Of a DNA stretch of 64,000 bases, positions 43,703-52,625 are shown one piece after another. The position numbers and the translations under genes were made by a program. The DNA lies in contig JAQZBR010000002.1 in the NCBI GenBank assembly GCA_029237775.1, forward strand, positions 186,001-250,000. The letters are read 5' to 3'. Within the stretch, counting starts at the first letter, position 1. The number at the start of each line of letters is the position of its first letter. The notes beneath the pieces are model-generated. The model searched no databases and was not told where the DNA came from. It saw nothing but the letters and a program-made list of their open reading frames with translations. The DNA comes from Bacteroidota bacterium (GTDB taxonomy: Bacteria > Bacteroidota > Bacteroidia > 2-12-FULL-35-15).

Positions 43703-43792
43703 AGCGTCATTGCGAGCAAAGCGAAGCAATCTCACTCAGGGTTAACTTGTGTGAGATTGCTTCTTCGCGAAGCGCTCATCGCAATGATGTTC
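43703..43792. repeat. Long dispersed palindrome (CATTGCGA...TCGCAATG)
   Basis: Outer arms CATTGCGA (43708-43715) and TCGCAATG (43779-43786), inner 13-bp arms GAAGCAATCTCAC (43723-43735) and GTGAGATTGCTTC (43751-43763). It lies between convergent genes and can act as a terminator for both. The type is widespread in bacterial genomes. Confidence 0.8.
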
Positions 43793-43813
43793 TAAAAAAA
43801 TTGTGGTAAATGT

Positions 43814-44500
43814 TCAGAATACAATCAGCTCTTCATAAAGTTCCTTAATAGGCAATCCCATTACATTGAAGTAAGGACCATCTATACGATCGACAGCGAA
43901 GTAACCGCTTCCGGCTTTCATTTCAGCACGGCTGGATTCTATAAGATCAAGCTTATTCATTTCTTTGAGGAATTTCACCTCCTCTTCCGAACAGGGATTC
44001 ATGCCCGCAGGCAGACATTCCTGTGCGCCATAAGCACCTGCTTTGTCGTAAGGTTTGTAATTATGAATATAGTATTCAATATCACTTTGTGAAAGCGGTT
44101 TGAAATAAACCTTAGTCCTAGCGAAGAACGTTTTTGTCTTTTCTTTTGACTTCAGGCAAACCCCTGTAAAAACTTCATGCATATTTCCCGACAGCATTCG
44201 CAGCATTCTCACTGCATCATCAAAATCTTCCGGCTTATTAAGCACTTGTCCATTGATCCAAACGATCGTATCCGCGGTGATAACTACAGTATTGTCATTT
44301 AATTCTTCATCGAATGCCTCTGCTTTTTTCTTGCTTAAATAAAGTGGAATTTCTTCTGCTTTAAGCGTTTCAGGAAAGCTTTCATCAACATCCTTGGTAT
44401 GAGTTTCAAAGTTCAGTCCAAGTGATTTTAAAAGAAACTGTCTGCGTGGCGACTTCGATGCAAGAATGAAATCGTATTTTTTTAGTTCGGATATACTCAT
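43814..44500 (-). CDS. maf: Maf family nucleoside triphosphate pyrophosphatase
   Basis: A 228-residue house-cleaning enzyme that hydrolyses modified or non-canonical nucleoside triphosphates. Landmarks are FILASKSPRRQFLLKSLGL at the start, ITADTIVWINGQVLNKPEDFDDAVRMLRMLSG and the end YFNVMGLPIKELYEEL. YHIHNYKPYDKAGAYGAQ-like residues (here YYIHNYKPYDKAGAYGAQE) form the base-binding part. ATG 44500 is chosen because the protein then starts directly before the conserved strand and its ATGA overlaps the stop of the upstream ubiA-type gene, a mark of coupling. An extra acidic/Cys-containing insert (LPAGMNPCSEEEVKFL) is present. Confidence 0.93.
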   Translation of the reverse strand: MSISELKKYDFILASKSPRRQFLLKSLGLNFETHTKDVDESFPETLKAEEIPLYLSKKKAEAFDEELNDNTVVITADTIVWINGQVLNKPEDFDDAVRMLRMLSGNMHEVFTGVCLKSKEKTKTFFARTKVYFKPLSQSDIEYYIHNYKPYDKAGAYGAQECLPAGMNPCSEEEVKFLKEMNKLDLIESSRAEMKAGSGYFAVDRIDGPYFNVMGLPIKELYEELIVF

Positions 44501-45465
44501 ACGCTTGTCAGAATTACTTGTGAGTGAATGAATAAATAACAAATTCCCAAAAGCATTATAAATTTAGCAGTATTTCCCGCGATATAATATTCTTTTTTTG
44601 TCCTTGCGGTATAAATCCTCCAGATCAGGAATAGGAGCGGAATCTGTAATGCAGCAAGAATGTATATGATAGGTACTTTTTGAACTTTCATTAACATCAG
44701 AAACTGAATGTATAAAAGGCAAATGATAGTTCCGGAGCACAGGGCAATGATGAACCATTTTGTGGAATTGACCCCAATAACGATCGGCATGGTTTTGCAA
44801 CCATATTCTTTATCACCCTCCATATCCTCAATGTCTTTAATGATCTCTCTGAGCAATGTGGTGATGAACGCGAAAAATGAAATTGCGAATACAGGTGTCC
44901 AGATAGATTGAACAGTTGTCTGATATTCACTGAAGTTTGAAGTATGATACGGAACGAGTTCATAAATGCCAACGATCAATGGAACAAATGCGGTGAATAC
45001 GGCTATGACCAGATTGCCAATAAAAAATTTACGCTTGAATGTAGTGGAGTAGAACCATAAACCAAGGGCACAGAAAATATGAAGGAAAACAAGCTTCCAA
45101 TTGCCTGCAATGTGAGAGATCCAAAAACCGATAAGTATCGCAAGAACGCTTATCACGGTGTGAGCGCCAATAGCTACTCGTCTTTTTATGCCTTTGTCGA
45201 TCACCATCCGCTCAGGTTTATTCACTTTATCAATACGGACATCAAAATAATCGTTGATGATATAACCGGCAGCAGCGATCATTACAGTAGAAAGAGAAAG
45301 GAAAAAGAACTGTAATTCAGTAAGGTGAAAGTTCAAACCTGCCTTCGTGAAACTCGGATGCACAATGAACCACCTCACCATGTACTGCGTAAAAGCAATG
45401 ATGAGAAGATTCTTAAGACGGATTAATTTTATGAAAGCAATCAATGCTGTTAGTTTTAAGAACAA
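44497..45465 (-). CDS. UbiA family prenyltransferase (geranylgeranylglycerol-phosphate type)
   Basis: A 322-residue membrane enzyme with eight to nine hydrophobic helices. Both Asp-rich, Mg/prenyl-diphosphate-binding motifs are present: NDYFDVRIDKVNKP near 70 and KDIEDMEGDKEYG near 200. Bacteroidota members of this subgroup are usually annotated as geranylgeranylglycerol-phosphate geranylgeranyltransferase, but another aromatic or lipid acceptor is possible. It overlaps maf by 4 bases, and the two probably form an operon. Confidence 0.9.
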   Translation of the reverse strand: MFLKLTALIAFIKLIRLKNLLIIAFTQYMVRWFIVHPSFTKAGLNFHLTELQFFFLSLSTVMIAAAGYIINDYFDVRIDKVNKPERMVIDKGIKRRVAIGAHTVISVLAILIGFWISHIAGNWKLVFLHIFCALGLWFYSTTFKRKFFIGNLVIAVFTAFVPLIVGIYELVPYHTSNFSEYQTTVQSIWTPVFAISFFAFITTLLREIIKDIEDMEGDKEYGCKTMPIVIGVNSTKWFIIALCSGTIICLLYIQFLMLMKVQKVPIIYILAALQIPLLFLIWRIYTARTKKEYYIAGNTAKFIMLLGICYLFIHSQVILTSV

Positions 45466-45473
45466 ATAATTTT

Positions 45474-45560
45474 GTACGGATCACGAATAAAAAACGAATT
45501 TACGAATCTGTGTTTTAAGTAGAGATAACGAATAAAAAACACGAATTTACGAATCTGTGG
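45474..45560. repeat. Dispersed repeat CGAATTTACGAATCTG, two tandem copies
   Basis: Two units of 'ACGAATAAAAAAC.CGAATTTACGAATCTGTG'. Further copies lie at 50030-50066, 51790-51812, 54571-54612 and, inverted, at 54750-54790 and 56381-56412; a degraded copy is at 49553-49582. The 242-base gap 45466-45707 shows no gene. Confidence 0.75.
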
Positions 45561-45707
45561 GTGTTAAAACCTATGTTGAATGTTTAAGAGGCTTGTGTAC
45601 TGCCCGCGATCAATAGATTCGAAGCGTTTCGGTTAATTCGTTTTTCAATCTGATTTTAATCATCAGGTTATCCGTCTATGAACTCCGAACTCCCGACTCC
45701 CAACTAT

Positions 45708-46229
45708 CTACCAGACAAACCCGTCATGATCCTTCCATAATCCCTGCACTTTCATTACCTGTTCAATTACATCGCGGACAGCGCCTTTACCACCTTTTTG
45801 GTGTGAAACATAGATGCTGATGTCTTTAATTTCCTGTGCGGAATCGTTTGGACAAGTTGGAATCCCAACTCTTTTCATCACTTCATAATCAGGAATGTCA
45901 TCGCCCATGTAAAGAACTTCTTCAGGATCCAATTCATGGATCTCGAGTAACTCCTTGTATTTATCGATCTTATTTTCAATTGCGAGATAAACATCAGAGA
46001 TCCCTAAACCATTCAGTCGCTTACGAACCATTTCTGATCTTCCACCGGAAATTATTGCAACCACAAAACCTTTTTTAACGGCCAGCTGTAATGCATAACC
46101 ATCTTTGATGTTCATCACACGTACTTGTTCCCCATCCGGCATTAAGGTTACCGAGCCATCTGTAAGAACGCCATCCACATCAAAAATAAATGCTTTAACG
46201 CGTTTGAGTTTGGATTTAAAGTTTTCCAT
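45708..46229 (-). CDS. HAD-family KdsC-type phosphatase
   Basis: A 173-residue C0-type HAD phosphatase, likely 3-deoxy-D-manno-octulosonate-8-phosphate phosphatase of Kdo/LPS synthesis. HAD motif I is FIFDVDGVLTDG (nucleophile Asp and general acid Asp), motif II is VAIISGGRS, the Lys is near VYLAIENKIDKYKEL, and motif IV is YMGDDIPDYEVM. No cap domain, as expected for tetrameric KdsC. Some Bacteroidota members act on other sugar acids. It starts 2 bases after the DUF2520 gene stop. Confidence 0.9.
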   Translation of the reverse strand: MENFKSKLKRVKAFIFDVDGVLTDGSVTLMPDGEQVRVMNIKDGYALQLAVKKGFVVAIISGGRSEMVRKRLNGLGISDVYLAIENKIDKYKELLEIHELDPEEVLYMGDDIPDYEVMKRVGIPTCPNDSAQEIKDISIYVSHQKGGKGAVRDVIEQVMKVQGLWKDHDGFVW

Positions 46230-46231
46230 TG

Positions 46232-47005
46232 TTAAGGTTTTATATGCTCACTTATAATTTTATAAATCTTTTTTTCTTCACCCTTCAGCATCTTCAAATG
46301 CCCCTCCATCACTTTCTTATCGCCACGTATAGCGGGACCTGTCTGCACTTTAGCCGGTGAATGATCTTTGATCTTCAATGCTGTTTCTTCGATCAATGGT
46401 TTCAAAAGATCAAGCGAAAGTTTATTTTCTTTCAGAAGATCTTCTGCAATTGCATACATGTGATTACTGAAATTGCAAGCGAATACTGCTGCCAGGTGAA
46501 TTACCTTCCTTTGTTCTGAGTTTATCACCTTCACATTTGAGCTGATGCTTTTTGCGAAATACTGAAGTGTAGTGGAAGTGGACTTATTGTTTCCTTCAAT
46601 GCAGAGCGGAACGGCCTTAAAATTCACCTTTTTATCTTTTGTGAAGGTTTGCAACGGATAAAAGACTCCGTAATTTTCAGAGATCCTCTTCAATACATCA
46701 ACCGAAACACTTCCCGATGTATGAACAACTATCTGGTCCTTCAGCTTTAGCTGTTTTGCAATTTCAGCTATAGCATCATCTTTAATTGCGATAATATAAA
46801 TCGAAGCATCATCATTCAGTTTCTTCAAATCTGTAATTGATTCTGCCTTCAGCTTTTTTGCAAGCGCAGAAGAGGAGCTTTTGGTTTTGCTGTAAACCTG
46901 TGAGATCTTATAACCGGCATTATATAACGCTAAGCCGAGCTGCGTAGCAACGTTACCTGCTCCTATAAGGATGATGCGTGTATCTGTTTTTATTTTAGCT
47001 GACAT
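46232..47005 (-). CDS. DUF2520/Rossmann-fold oxidoreductase-like protein
   Basis: A 257-residue protein with an N-terminal NAD(P)-binding Rossmann domain (IILIGAGNVATQLGLALYNAGYKISQVYSKT) and a helical C-terminal domain typical of DUF2520 (SSNVKVINSEQRKVIHLAAVFACNFSNHMYAIAEDLL, GPAIRGDKKVMEGHLKML). It resembles F420-dependent NADP oxidoreductase and ketopantoate-reductase-like folds, but the substrate is unknown. It is followed 2 bases later by the kdsC-type gene; this pair, often with maf and ubiA nearby, is a layout I recall from Bacteroidota. Confidence 0.88.
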   Translation of the reverse strand: MSAKIKTDTRIILIGAGNVATQLGLALYNAGYKISQVYSKTKSSSSALAKKLKAESITDLKKLNDDASIYIIAIKDDAIAEIAKQLKLKDQIVVHTSGSVSVDVLKRISENYGVFYPLQTFTKDKKVNFKAVPLCIEGNNKSTSTTLQYFAKSISSNVKVINSEQRKVIHLAAVFACNFSNHMYAIAEDLLKENKLSLDLLKPLIEETALKIKDHSPAKVQTGPAIRGDKKVMEGHLKMLKGEEKKIYKIISEHIKP

Positions 47006-47034
47006 TCAAAAAATATGAATAACCGGAACACTTT

Positions 47035-47063
47035 CAGAGATCCCGTGTCGTGGCACGGGATGA
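47035..47063. repeat. Dispersed palindrome (ATCCCGTG...CACGGGAT)
   Basis: An 8-bp stem, same type as at 8483-8504. It is followed (47084-47125) by a CTTCGCGTCTTCGTGGT repeat related to 53428-53456, all in the gap after ccmF. Confidence 0.7.
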
Positions 47064-47125
47064 CCGAACATTATTTTAACCTTAGGGAACCCAAAACTTC
47101 ACGCCTTCGCGTCTTCGTGGTAAAA

Positions 47126-49546
47126 TTAGTTTTTTGTTTTTCTTATTCTTTCAAGAATCGCCATGAATGTGCCCAGGGCCATAATGATGCATCCCATCCA
47201 CAGAATATTGATGTAAGGAAAGATCATAGCCTGCATCACAATAAAATCTTTGATATTCGATTTTTTCTCCTGCACCGAGATCTCAATTTTACCATCTTCC
47301 GGATTGATCTTCCAGAACATAAATTGCAATCCAAGCTCATCAACTTTCGAAGCAATCGGCTGGATGGAATTTTCATGGATCACAAAGATCGGGTTCGCCT
47401 GGTACTTTTTAATTATATCAAGAACCCTGAAATGAGCCATAACAGCAATGTCCTCATTACCGATATTGTATTTTGTTTTATCAAAGTTTGTTGACAATGA
47501 ATCGAGAATAATGATCGCGTTGGAAGAGAAAACCGTGTCACCCGTTTTCATAGTGACGTTTTTCGCAGCTGTATATTCATCGTTTGATTTTTCCATGCTC
47601 GCTTTCGGGCTTTCAATTAGCGCGTAGGTAACATGTGTGTAAATATCGAAGGTCATGAAATGTCTTGTATCCGGTTCAGGCACATTCCCCATTCTCGGGT
47701 TGATCTGAAAAAGCGGGGATAAGGTAAATTCCTTCGTGTAGGTGTTGTTTGTTTTTGTAAAATAATCAACATCAAAATGAACATTTATTCCTTCCTGGCG
47801 TCTTCCTTTAAAGGTCACAAAATAATTTCCCATCGGTAACGTGTCTCCTTCAGTAAGAAGAATGTTATCTCTGTTTGAGATCTTTTCACCGAGATTAGCA
47901 AGGTCTTTACCCGAAGTGTTTTGTGAGATCACATCCTTCTTTGAAGTGGAGATAAGTGCCCCTAATAAGATCAATGCAAAACCGATGTGAGCAACCGATG
48001 CTCCCGCTTTCCTGATCTTGCCTCCAAGTGCATGTGTGATGTAATTGAAATTTGCAACTGCCGCAAAGATGGCAGAAAACATAAGCAGGATGTAAAGGAA
48101 ATTTTTATAATTTAGGATGTATGCGAACAAGCCTGTTAATACCACCGCAACAATAAACGAAAAAGTGATCTTCTTTATAAATTCTTTTGGATCGGTATTT
48201 TTGAATTTGAAGTATTGTCCGATCGCGACAAGCATCGTTACCAGGAATGCAAAAGGAAGCTGCCATGAATTATAGAAATTAATAATGTCCTTCGATGGAG
48301 CCATCTTCAGTCCAAACAGCTTATTCCAAACCGGAATAGAAGTGTAGAACATGATCTGGAAGGAAGAAACCAACAGTATGATCGCTCCAACGAACATCCA
48401 GAATTCACGAGAGTAAATGCTTTCCTCTTCACTTGAAGAAGGCATTTTCTTGTAATTAACAATCAGTAAGATGATCCCAAGCACTAAAAAGAAAAGCAGA
48501 TAGATCAGCAATTGTCCTGACATTCCAAGGTCGGTGAACGCGTGAACGGATGTTTCACCGAGGATCCCGCTTCGTGTCAGGAAAGTTGAATAAAGAATAA
48601 GTACGAAGGTGAGGATCGATAATGCAAAAGCAGTAAATAGTGATTGCCCTTTATTCTTATTGATCAGCATTAAATGCGCAGCACCAACTAATGTTAACCA
48701 TGGCACCAGAGAAGCGTTCTCTACAGGATCCCATGCCCAGAAACCTCCGAAGCTAAGAGCCTCGTACGCCCAGGCACCACCCATAAGAATTCCGATTCCG
48801 AGGATCGCAACTCCGACAAATGTCCATGGTAAAGCCGGCTTCAGCCATTCAGTGTATTTTCTTTTCCATAATCCTGCGATCGCGTATGCAAATGGAACAA
48901 CTGTTAAAGCAAAACCAAGAAAAAGAGTAGGAGGGTGGATCGTCATCCAGTAATTCTGCAATAACGGGTTCAAGCCGTTCCCATCTATCTTCGAAACATA
49001 ATCAGGATTCTGAAACAAAGGAATATTTGCCCAGTCGGGATGCTCACGGAGCAATACTGTAAATGGGTTACTTCCGATCCGATGATTCCCGAAAATAAAG
49101 ATCCCAAGCAGCATGGATGCTAAAAATGCCTGAACAAGGGAGATCACCGACATTACAGGCGCTTCCCATTCTTTTGCTTTCACTTGCAAAATAAAACCAA
49201 GCACAACATGCCAGAAGGTCCATAATAAAAAGCTTCCTTCCTGTCCTTCCCAGAAGCAGGAAAGGATATAGCGCATAGGCATAGCCTTATTACTGTGATG
49301 CCACACATATTCATACTCGAAGTAATGGTTGAAGAGCATGATAAATAAGGTGGTAACAATTCCGAATACGGAAAGTCCGTGAAGGCGGAATGACCATCGT
49401 CCAATATTTTTCCATGAAAGAGAATCCTGATTGTCGCGTGCTGCGAAGAAATAACTGATGCTGGCCAGCAGAGCAAAAACAAAAGAAAGAATTACAAATA
49501 AATTTCCAATCTGCCCGATTACTAAATGCTCACCAACGTATTCCAT
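47126..49546 (-). CDS. ccmF: Cytochrome c haem lyase subunit CcmF-like
   Basis: An 806-residue inner-membrane protein with about 14 helices of the CcmF/CcsA haem-handling superfamily, which attaches haem to apocytochrome c in the periplasm. The WWD-type haem-binding motif is in GGFWAWDPVENASLVPWLTL; other landmarks are GQEGSFLLWTFWHVVLGF, YWMTIHPPTLFLGFALTVVPFAYA and FLTRSGILGETSVHAFTD. The long periplasmic domain towards the C-terminus (about 590-770) is larger than in proteobacterial CcmF. It is last gene of the ccmB-C-D-E-F run. No ccmH or ccmG is seen here. Confidence 0.93.
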   Translation of the reverse strand: MEYVGEHLVIGQIGNLFVILSFVFALLASISYFFAARDNQDSLSWKNIGRWSFRLHGLSVFGIVTTLFIMLFNHYFEYEYVWHHSNKAMPMRYILSCFWEGQEGSFLLWTFWHVVLGFILQVKAKEWEAPVMSVISLVQAFLASMLLGIFIFGNHRIGSNPFTVLLREHPDWANIPLFQNPDYVSKIDGNGLNPLLQNYWMTIHPPTLFLGFALTVVPFAYAIAGLWKRKYTEWLKPALPWTFVGVAILGIGILMGGAWAYEALSFGGFWAWDPVENASLVPWLTLVGAAHLMLINKNKGQSLFTAFALSILTFVLILYSTFLTRSGILGETSVHAFTDLGMSGQLLIYLLFFLVLGIILLIVNYKKMPSSSEEESIYSREFWMFVGAIILLVSSFQIMFYTSIPVWNKLFGLKMAPSKDIINFYNSWQLPFAFLVTMLVAIGQYFKFKNTDPKEFIKKITFSFIVAVVLTGLFAYILNYKNFLYILLMFSAIFAAVANFNYITHALGGKIRKAGASVAHIGFALILLGALISTSKKDVISQNTSGKDLANLGEKISNRDNILLTEGDTLPMGNYFVTFKGRRQEGINVHFDVDYFTKTNNTYTKEFTLSPLFQINPRMGNVPEPDTRHFMTFDIYTHVTYALIESPKASMEKSNDEYTAAKNVTMKTGDTVFSSNAIIILDSLSTNFDKTKYNIGNEDIAVMAHFRVLDIIKKYQANPIFVIHENSIQPIASKVDELGLQFMFWKINPEDGKIEISVQEKKSNIKDFIVMQAMIFPYINILWMGCIIMALGTFMAILERIRKTKN

Positions 49547-49626
49547 ATACTAATTACGAATCAATACTAATTTACAAATCTGAACCTTTGGTAATTCGCC
49601 ATCTCTCTATTTCAACAACCCTTCAA

Positions 49627-50016
49627 TTATTTGGCTGCCTGCGGTTTCCCGTCATTATACTTTGACGGACACTTCATTAAAATATCAGATGCTTCGAATA
49701 CCTCTCCATTCACTTTTCCAATCAGCACGATCTGTTCAGAACGCTCAAAATCCTGCGGCTTGTTTTTGTGAAGGATCACTTTCTTTTCCATCCCTGCATT
49801 ATCCTTCATGTAAAATGTGAAAATGTTTGCGTCCAGCTTAGGATCGTAAACCATTTCTTTATCTCTGTTTAGTTTTCCTACAACATGAAATTCATTGTCC
49901 GGAGATTGCTCCGCCTCAGAAAAGCTTGCGTATGTGCTTGTGCTGTTAAGTGTCGTTAAAATGGCTCCTATCGCAACTGCGATGATGATGATGCCTAAAA
50001 TATGTATCTTCTTCAT
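49627..50016 (-). CDS. ccmE: Haem chaperone CcmE, cysteine (CXXXY) variant
   Basis: A 129-residue membrane-anchored haem chaperone. N-terminal membrane helix (ILGIIIIAVAIGAILTTL), then the OB-fold: FHVVGKLNRDKEMVYDPK, FTFYMKDNAGMEKKVILHKNKPQDFERSEQIVLIGKVNGEVFEASDILMKCPSKYND. In E. coli the haem is bound through His in HDENY; here the position reads CPSKY, that is CXXXY, the variant described for archaea and some sulfate reducers, in which Cys binds haem. It sits in the normal place between ccmD and ccmF. Confidence 0.93.
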   Translation of the reverse strand: MKKIHILGIIIIAVAIGAILTTLNSTSTYASFSEAEQSPDNEFHVVGKLNRDKEMVYDPKLDANIFTFYMKDNAGMEKKVILHKNKPQDFERSEQIVLIGKVNGEVFEASDILMKCPSKYNDGKPQAAK

Positions 50017-50090
50017 TTACTATTATTTTGTACGGATACGAATCATTCCGAATTTACGAATCTGCGTTTGCTTATCGTGCTGAGTGCGCG

Positions 50091-50116
50091 TCATCCTGAA
50101 CTTGTTTCAGGATCTG
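50091..50116 (+). repeat. Dispersed 26-base hairpin repeat
   Basis: Identical to the copy at 32745-32770. With a CGAATTTACGAATCTG repeat at 50030-50066 it fills the 136-base gap between ccmD and ccmE, so two repeat families interrupt the operon. Confidence 0.85.
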
Positions 50117-50152
50117 CGCGAAAGCATTTGAACCTTGTGTCCGTGCTCCAGA

Positions 50153-50377
50153 CTACTTCTCAATTTCCCTCTCCAAGTTACTCACTTTTCTATCCAGCAT
50201 TACCAAATACCCTAATATTCCCGCCATGATAACGGCAAGTACAATTACAACCACGTATATCTTCCCCGACTGATAAAGTCCGGTTGCCATTTCCACCGGG
50301 GGAAGTGAAGCATCTTGTGCGAAAGCGCCTGCTGAAAAAACCGTCATCAGCAGAAATAATATTATCTTTTTATTCAT
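50153..50377 (-). CDS. ccmD: CcmD-like small membrane protein
   Basis: A 74-residue protein with two hydrophobic stretches: a cleavable-looking signal (1-20, ending GAFAQ) and one membrane helix (IYVVVIVLAVIMAGILGYLVML), then a short charged helix (DRKVSNLEREIEK). This is the make-up of CcmD, which holds the CcmC-CcmE haem complex and the CcmAB transporter together. Its start overlaps the end of ccmC by 8 bases. A signal peptide on CcmD is seen in Bacteroidota but not in E. coli. Confidence 0.85.
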   Translation of the reverse strand: MNKKIILFLLMTVFSAGAFAQDASLPPVEMATGLYQSGKIYVVVIVLAVIMAGILGYLVMLDRKVSNLEREIEK

Positions 50378-51035
50378 TCATCAATATTTTTCGTTTTAAC
50401 TTTTCAATTCTAACCTTAATGGTCATCATCCAAACACCAAGTAATATCCAGCCGGCAACTGCGGGATAGAATACCATCCGCATGGTTGAATCCAGATCAT
50501 ACTTATTGAATCCTGGATTTCCACCGTTACCTGGATGAAGTGAATCATTTAATCGCGGCAGGATCATGAGGAAAACAATGAGCATGACATAAGCAAAAAT
50601 GTTATAAACAGCAGAGATCCTCGCGCGTTTTTGTTCTTCGTCAAGAGAACCTCGCAAAATAAAATAAGCGAGATAAATTAGTAATGTAATTGCCGCACCA
50701 TTCAGCTTCGTATCGCTCACCCACCACGCGCCCCAGGTATATTTGGCCCATACCGAGCCGGTTACAATGCCTAAGAATCCAAGCAGCATACCGGTATGTG
50801 CAGCCTGTGAGGCTACGATATCACTTTGAATGTCGGATTTGCTAAGGTATTTGATGCTATGCCAAAGAGAAATAAAAAGGATCGTCATCATTCCAAACCA
50901 CATTGGAACATGGAAATAAAGATTACGAATTGTTTCGTGTAAAATTGGCTGAGCAGGAACGCTTAACAGAAAACCGGCAACAATAGTATAGAGCACAAGT
51001 GCAGCTGCGAGAATTTTCCACCAATAATTTTTCAT
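50370..51035 (-). CDS. ccmC: Haem exporter/haem-handling protein CcmC
   Basis: A 221-residue inner-membrane protein with six helices. It has the WWD haem-binding region (YTWGAWWVSDTKLNGAAI; Asp-Thr-Lys where E. coli has WGTYWVWDARL) and the conserved NLYFHVPMWFGMM with one of the two haem-axial His residues. CcmC loads haem onto CcmE. It overlaps ccmD by 8 bases and follows ccmB with an 83-base gap. Confidence 0.93.
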   Translation of the reverse strand: MKNYWWKILAAALVLYTIVAGFLLSVPAQPILHETIRNLYFHVPMWFGMMTILFISLWHSIKYLSKSDIQSDIVASQAAHTGMLLGFLGIVTGSVWAKYTWGAWWVSDTKLNGAAITLLIYLAYFILRGSLDEEQKRARISAVYNIFAYVMLIVFLMILPRLNDSLHPGNGGNPGFNKYDLDSTMRMVFYPAVAGWILLGVWMMTIKVRIEKLKRKILMNE

Positions 51036-51118
51036 TTCTTTCTGTTCATTCGGGCCGGACTTTTCTGTGTTGTTTTATTAAAAAAAACACTAAGAAATAC
51101 AGAGTCCCTCCCTGCGGG

Positions 51119-51775
51119 TTAATCGCGCCAAAGGTAGCGAAATAAGAGATACGATAATGCGATGATGATCACATTTATAAACATCAGAACGAGCAAATAG
51201 TTCAGATCCCAGTTCTCTAATCCGTCAATCGCATTTTTCGATAATTTCAGCAAAACCATCAGCAAAGGCATCATGATCGGAAAGCTCAGAATTGCCATCA
51301 ACGTAAAATTGTTGCTTGTTTTAGAAGCTATGGCAGAAACCATTGTAAGTAAAGAGGAAAATCCAAAGCTACCAAGCAGCAGGGTAAGCAGGAAAAGGGG
51401 CATGTCCTGAACGAGATTTCCAATAAAAAGGCTATAAACAAAAAGGCATAATCCGGAGATCAAAAGAAGCAGGAGGGAATTGTAAATGATCTTCGACATG
51501 ATCACGGCCTGCGGACTGACAAGGGTGTACAAGTAAAGAAGCCTTCCACGGTTTTCACCGATAAAGCTTTTCGCTACTCCGTTGATAGATGCAAACAGAA
51601 GAATGATCCAGAATAAAGCATTCCAGGTTGGCACATTGATAATCTGTCTGAAAGAAAGATAACTCACGAAAACAGTTGAGACCACATATAACATGATACC
51701 GCCCAAAGCGTATTTATTACGCATCTCGAGCCGGATCTCTTTTATTACGAGGTGTTTTATCTGTGAGCCTAACAT
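51119..51775 (-). CDS. ccmB: Haem exporter protein CcmB
   Basis: A 218-residue ABC-transporter permease subunit with six membrane helices. It starts IKHLVIKEIRLEMRNKYALGGIMLYVVSTVFV, has NALFWIILLFASINGVAKSFIGENRGRLLYLYTLVSPQAVIMSKI, and a conserved end with FPIMMPLLMVLLK. It works with the ATPase CcmA to drive haem transfer from CcmE. ccmA is not in this window, so it must be encoded elsewhere. First gene of the ccmB-C-D-E-F run. Confidence 0.92.
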   Translation of the reverse strand: MLGSQIKHLVIKEIRLEMRNKYALGGIMLYVVSTVFVSYLSFRQIINVPTWNALFWIILLFASINGVAKSFIGENRGRLLYLYTLVSPQAVIMSKIIYNSLLLLLISGLCLFVYSLFIGNLVQDMPLFLLTLLLGSFGFSSLLTMVSAIASKTSNNFTLMAILSFPIMMPLLMVLLKLSKNAIDGLENWDLNYLLVLMFINVIIIALSYLLFRYLWRD

Positions 51776-51834
51776 CGTGGAAAACTAATGTGTGCGAATT
51801 TACGAATCTATCTCAGAAACATTCATTTTTTTTA

Positions 51835-51925
51835 ACACGGAGATCACGGAGTAAGCGGAGACTTCACGGAGAAGGTTTTAACCCGGAGTCATAAGAGATT
51901 AGCAGAGTTCCACAGAGAAATTTAT
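51835..51925. repeat. Degenerate CACGGAG-rich dispersed repeat
   Basis: Repeated CACGGAG/AGCGGAG words in a non-coding gap of 229 bases between divergent ccmB and gpx. A CGAATTTACGAATCTG copy lies at 51790-51812. No gene is seen. Confidence 0.45.
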
Positions 51926-52004
51926 TATAAATGTATCGTGGACATACTTTAATTTGTTTTAAAACCAACGACTTATATTTTTATCTTTAACCAAAATAAA
52001 AATT

Positions 52005-52544
52005 ATGAAAAAGATCATCTCAATACTATCATTGCTTACTCTTACTGTACTTTCAGTTAACGCTCAAAGCTTTTATGACCTTAAATCGAAAACCATAGAC
52101 GGAAAAGATTTTAATTTCTCGGAGCTGAAAGGTAAAAGGGTGATGATCGTCAATACAGCGTCTAAATGCGGCTTCACACCTCAGTACGAGGATCTTGAAA
52201 AGCTGTACAAGACTTATAAGGATCAGAATTTCGTCATCATTGGTTTTCCTGCAAATAATTTCGGTCACCAGGAACCGGGCACCAACAGTGAGATCAAGGA
52301 GTTTTGTATGAAAAACTATGGTGTTTCATTTCAGATGATGGAAAAGATCTCCGTAAAGGGTGATGACATTGATCCTGTCTATAAATGGCTTACAGAGAAG
52401 TCCTTGAACGGAAAAATGGATTCATCTGTGAAATGGAATTTTCAAAAATATCTTGTTGATGAAAAAGGCAATTTGGTTGATGTAGCCTATTCAACCGAAA
52501 AACCTGATAATGATAAGATTGTTAACTGGATCAAGAAAAAATGA
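52005..52544 (+). CDS. Glutathione/thiol peroxidase family protein
   Basis: A 179-residue exported or periplasmic peroxidase of the GPx family. Signal peptide 1-20 (ends LSVNAQ). The peroxidatic Cys replaces selenocysteine in NTASKCGFTPQYEDLEKLY; the partners Gln and Trp are in FPANNFGHQEPGT and KWNFQKYLVD. In an organism that makes bacillithiol the reductant is probably thioredoxin or bacilliredoxin rather than glutathione. A near-consensus promoter box (TATCTTTA, 51982-51989) precedes it. bshB1 follows downstream. Confidence 0.94.
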   Translation: MKKIISILSLLTLTVLSVNAQSFYDLKSKTIDGKDFNFSELKGKRVMIVNTASKCGFTPQYEDLEKLYKTYKDQNFVIIGFPANNFGHQEPGTNSEIKEFCMKNYGVSFQMMEKISVKGDDIDPVYKWLTEKSLNGKMDSSVKWNFQKYLVDEKGNLVDVAYSTEKPDNDKIVNWIKKK

Positions 52545-52625
52545 AATGGTGATTTGTAGAATTAGAGAATAGGAGAAGGTTTATAATTCTCCATTTCTCC
52601 ATTTCACCCCTTCGTAATTTTAATT

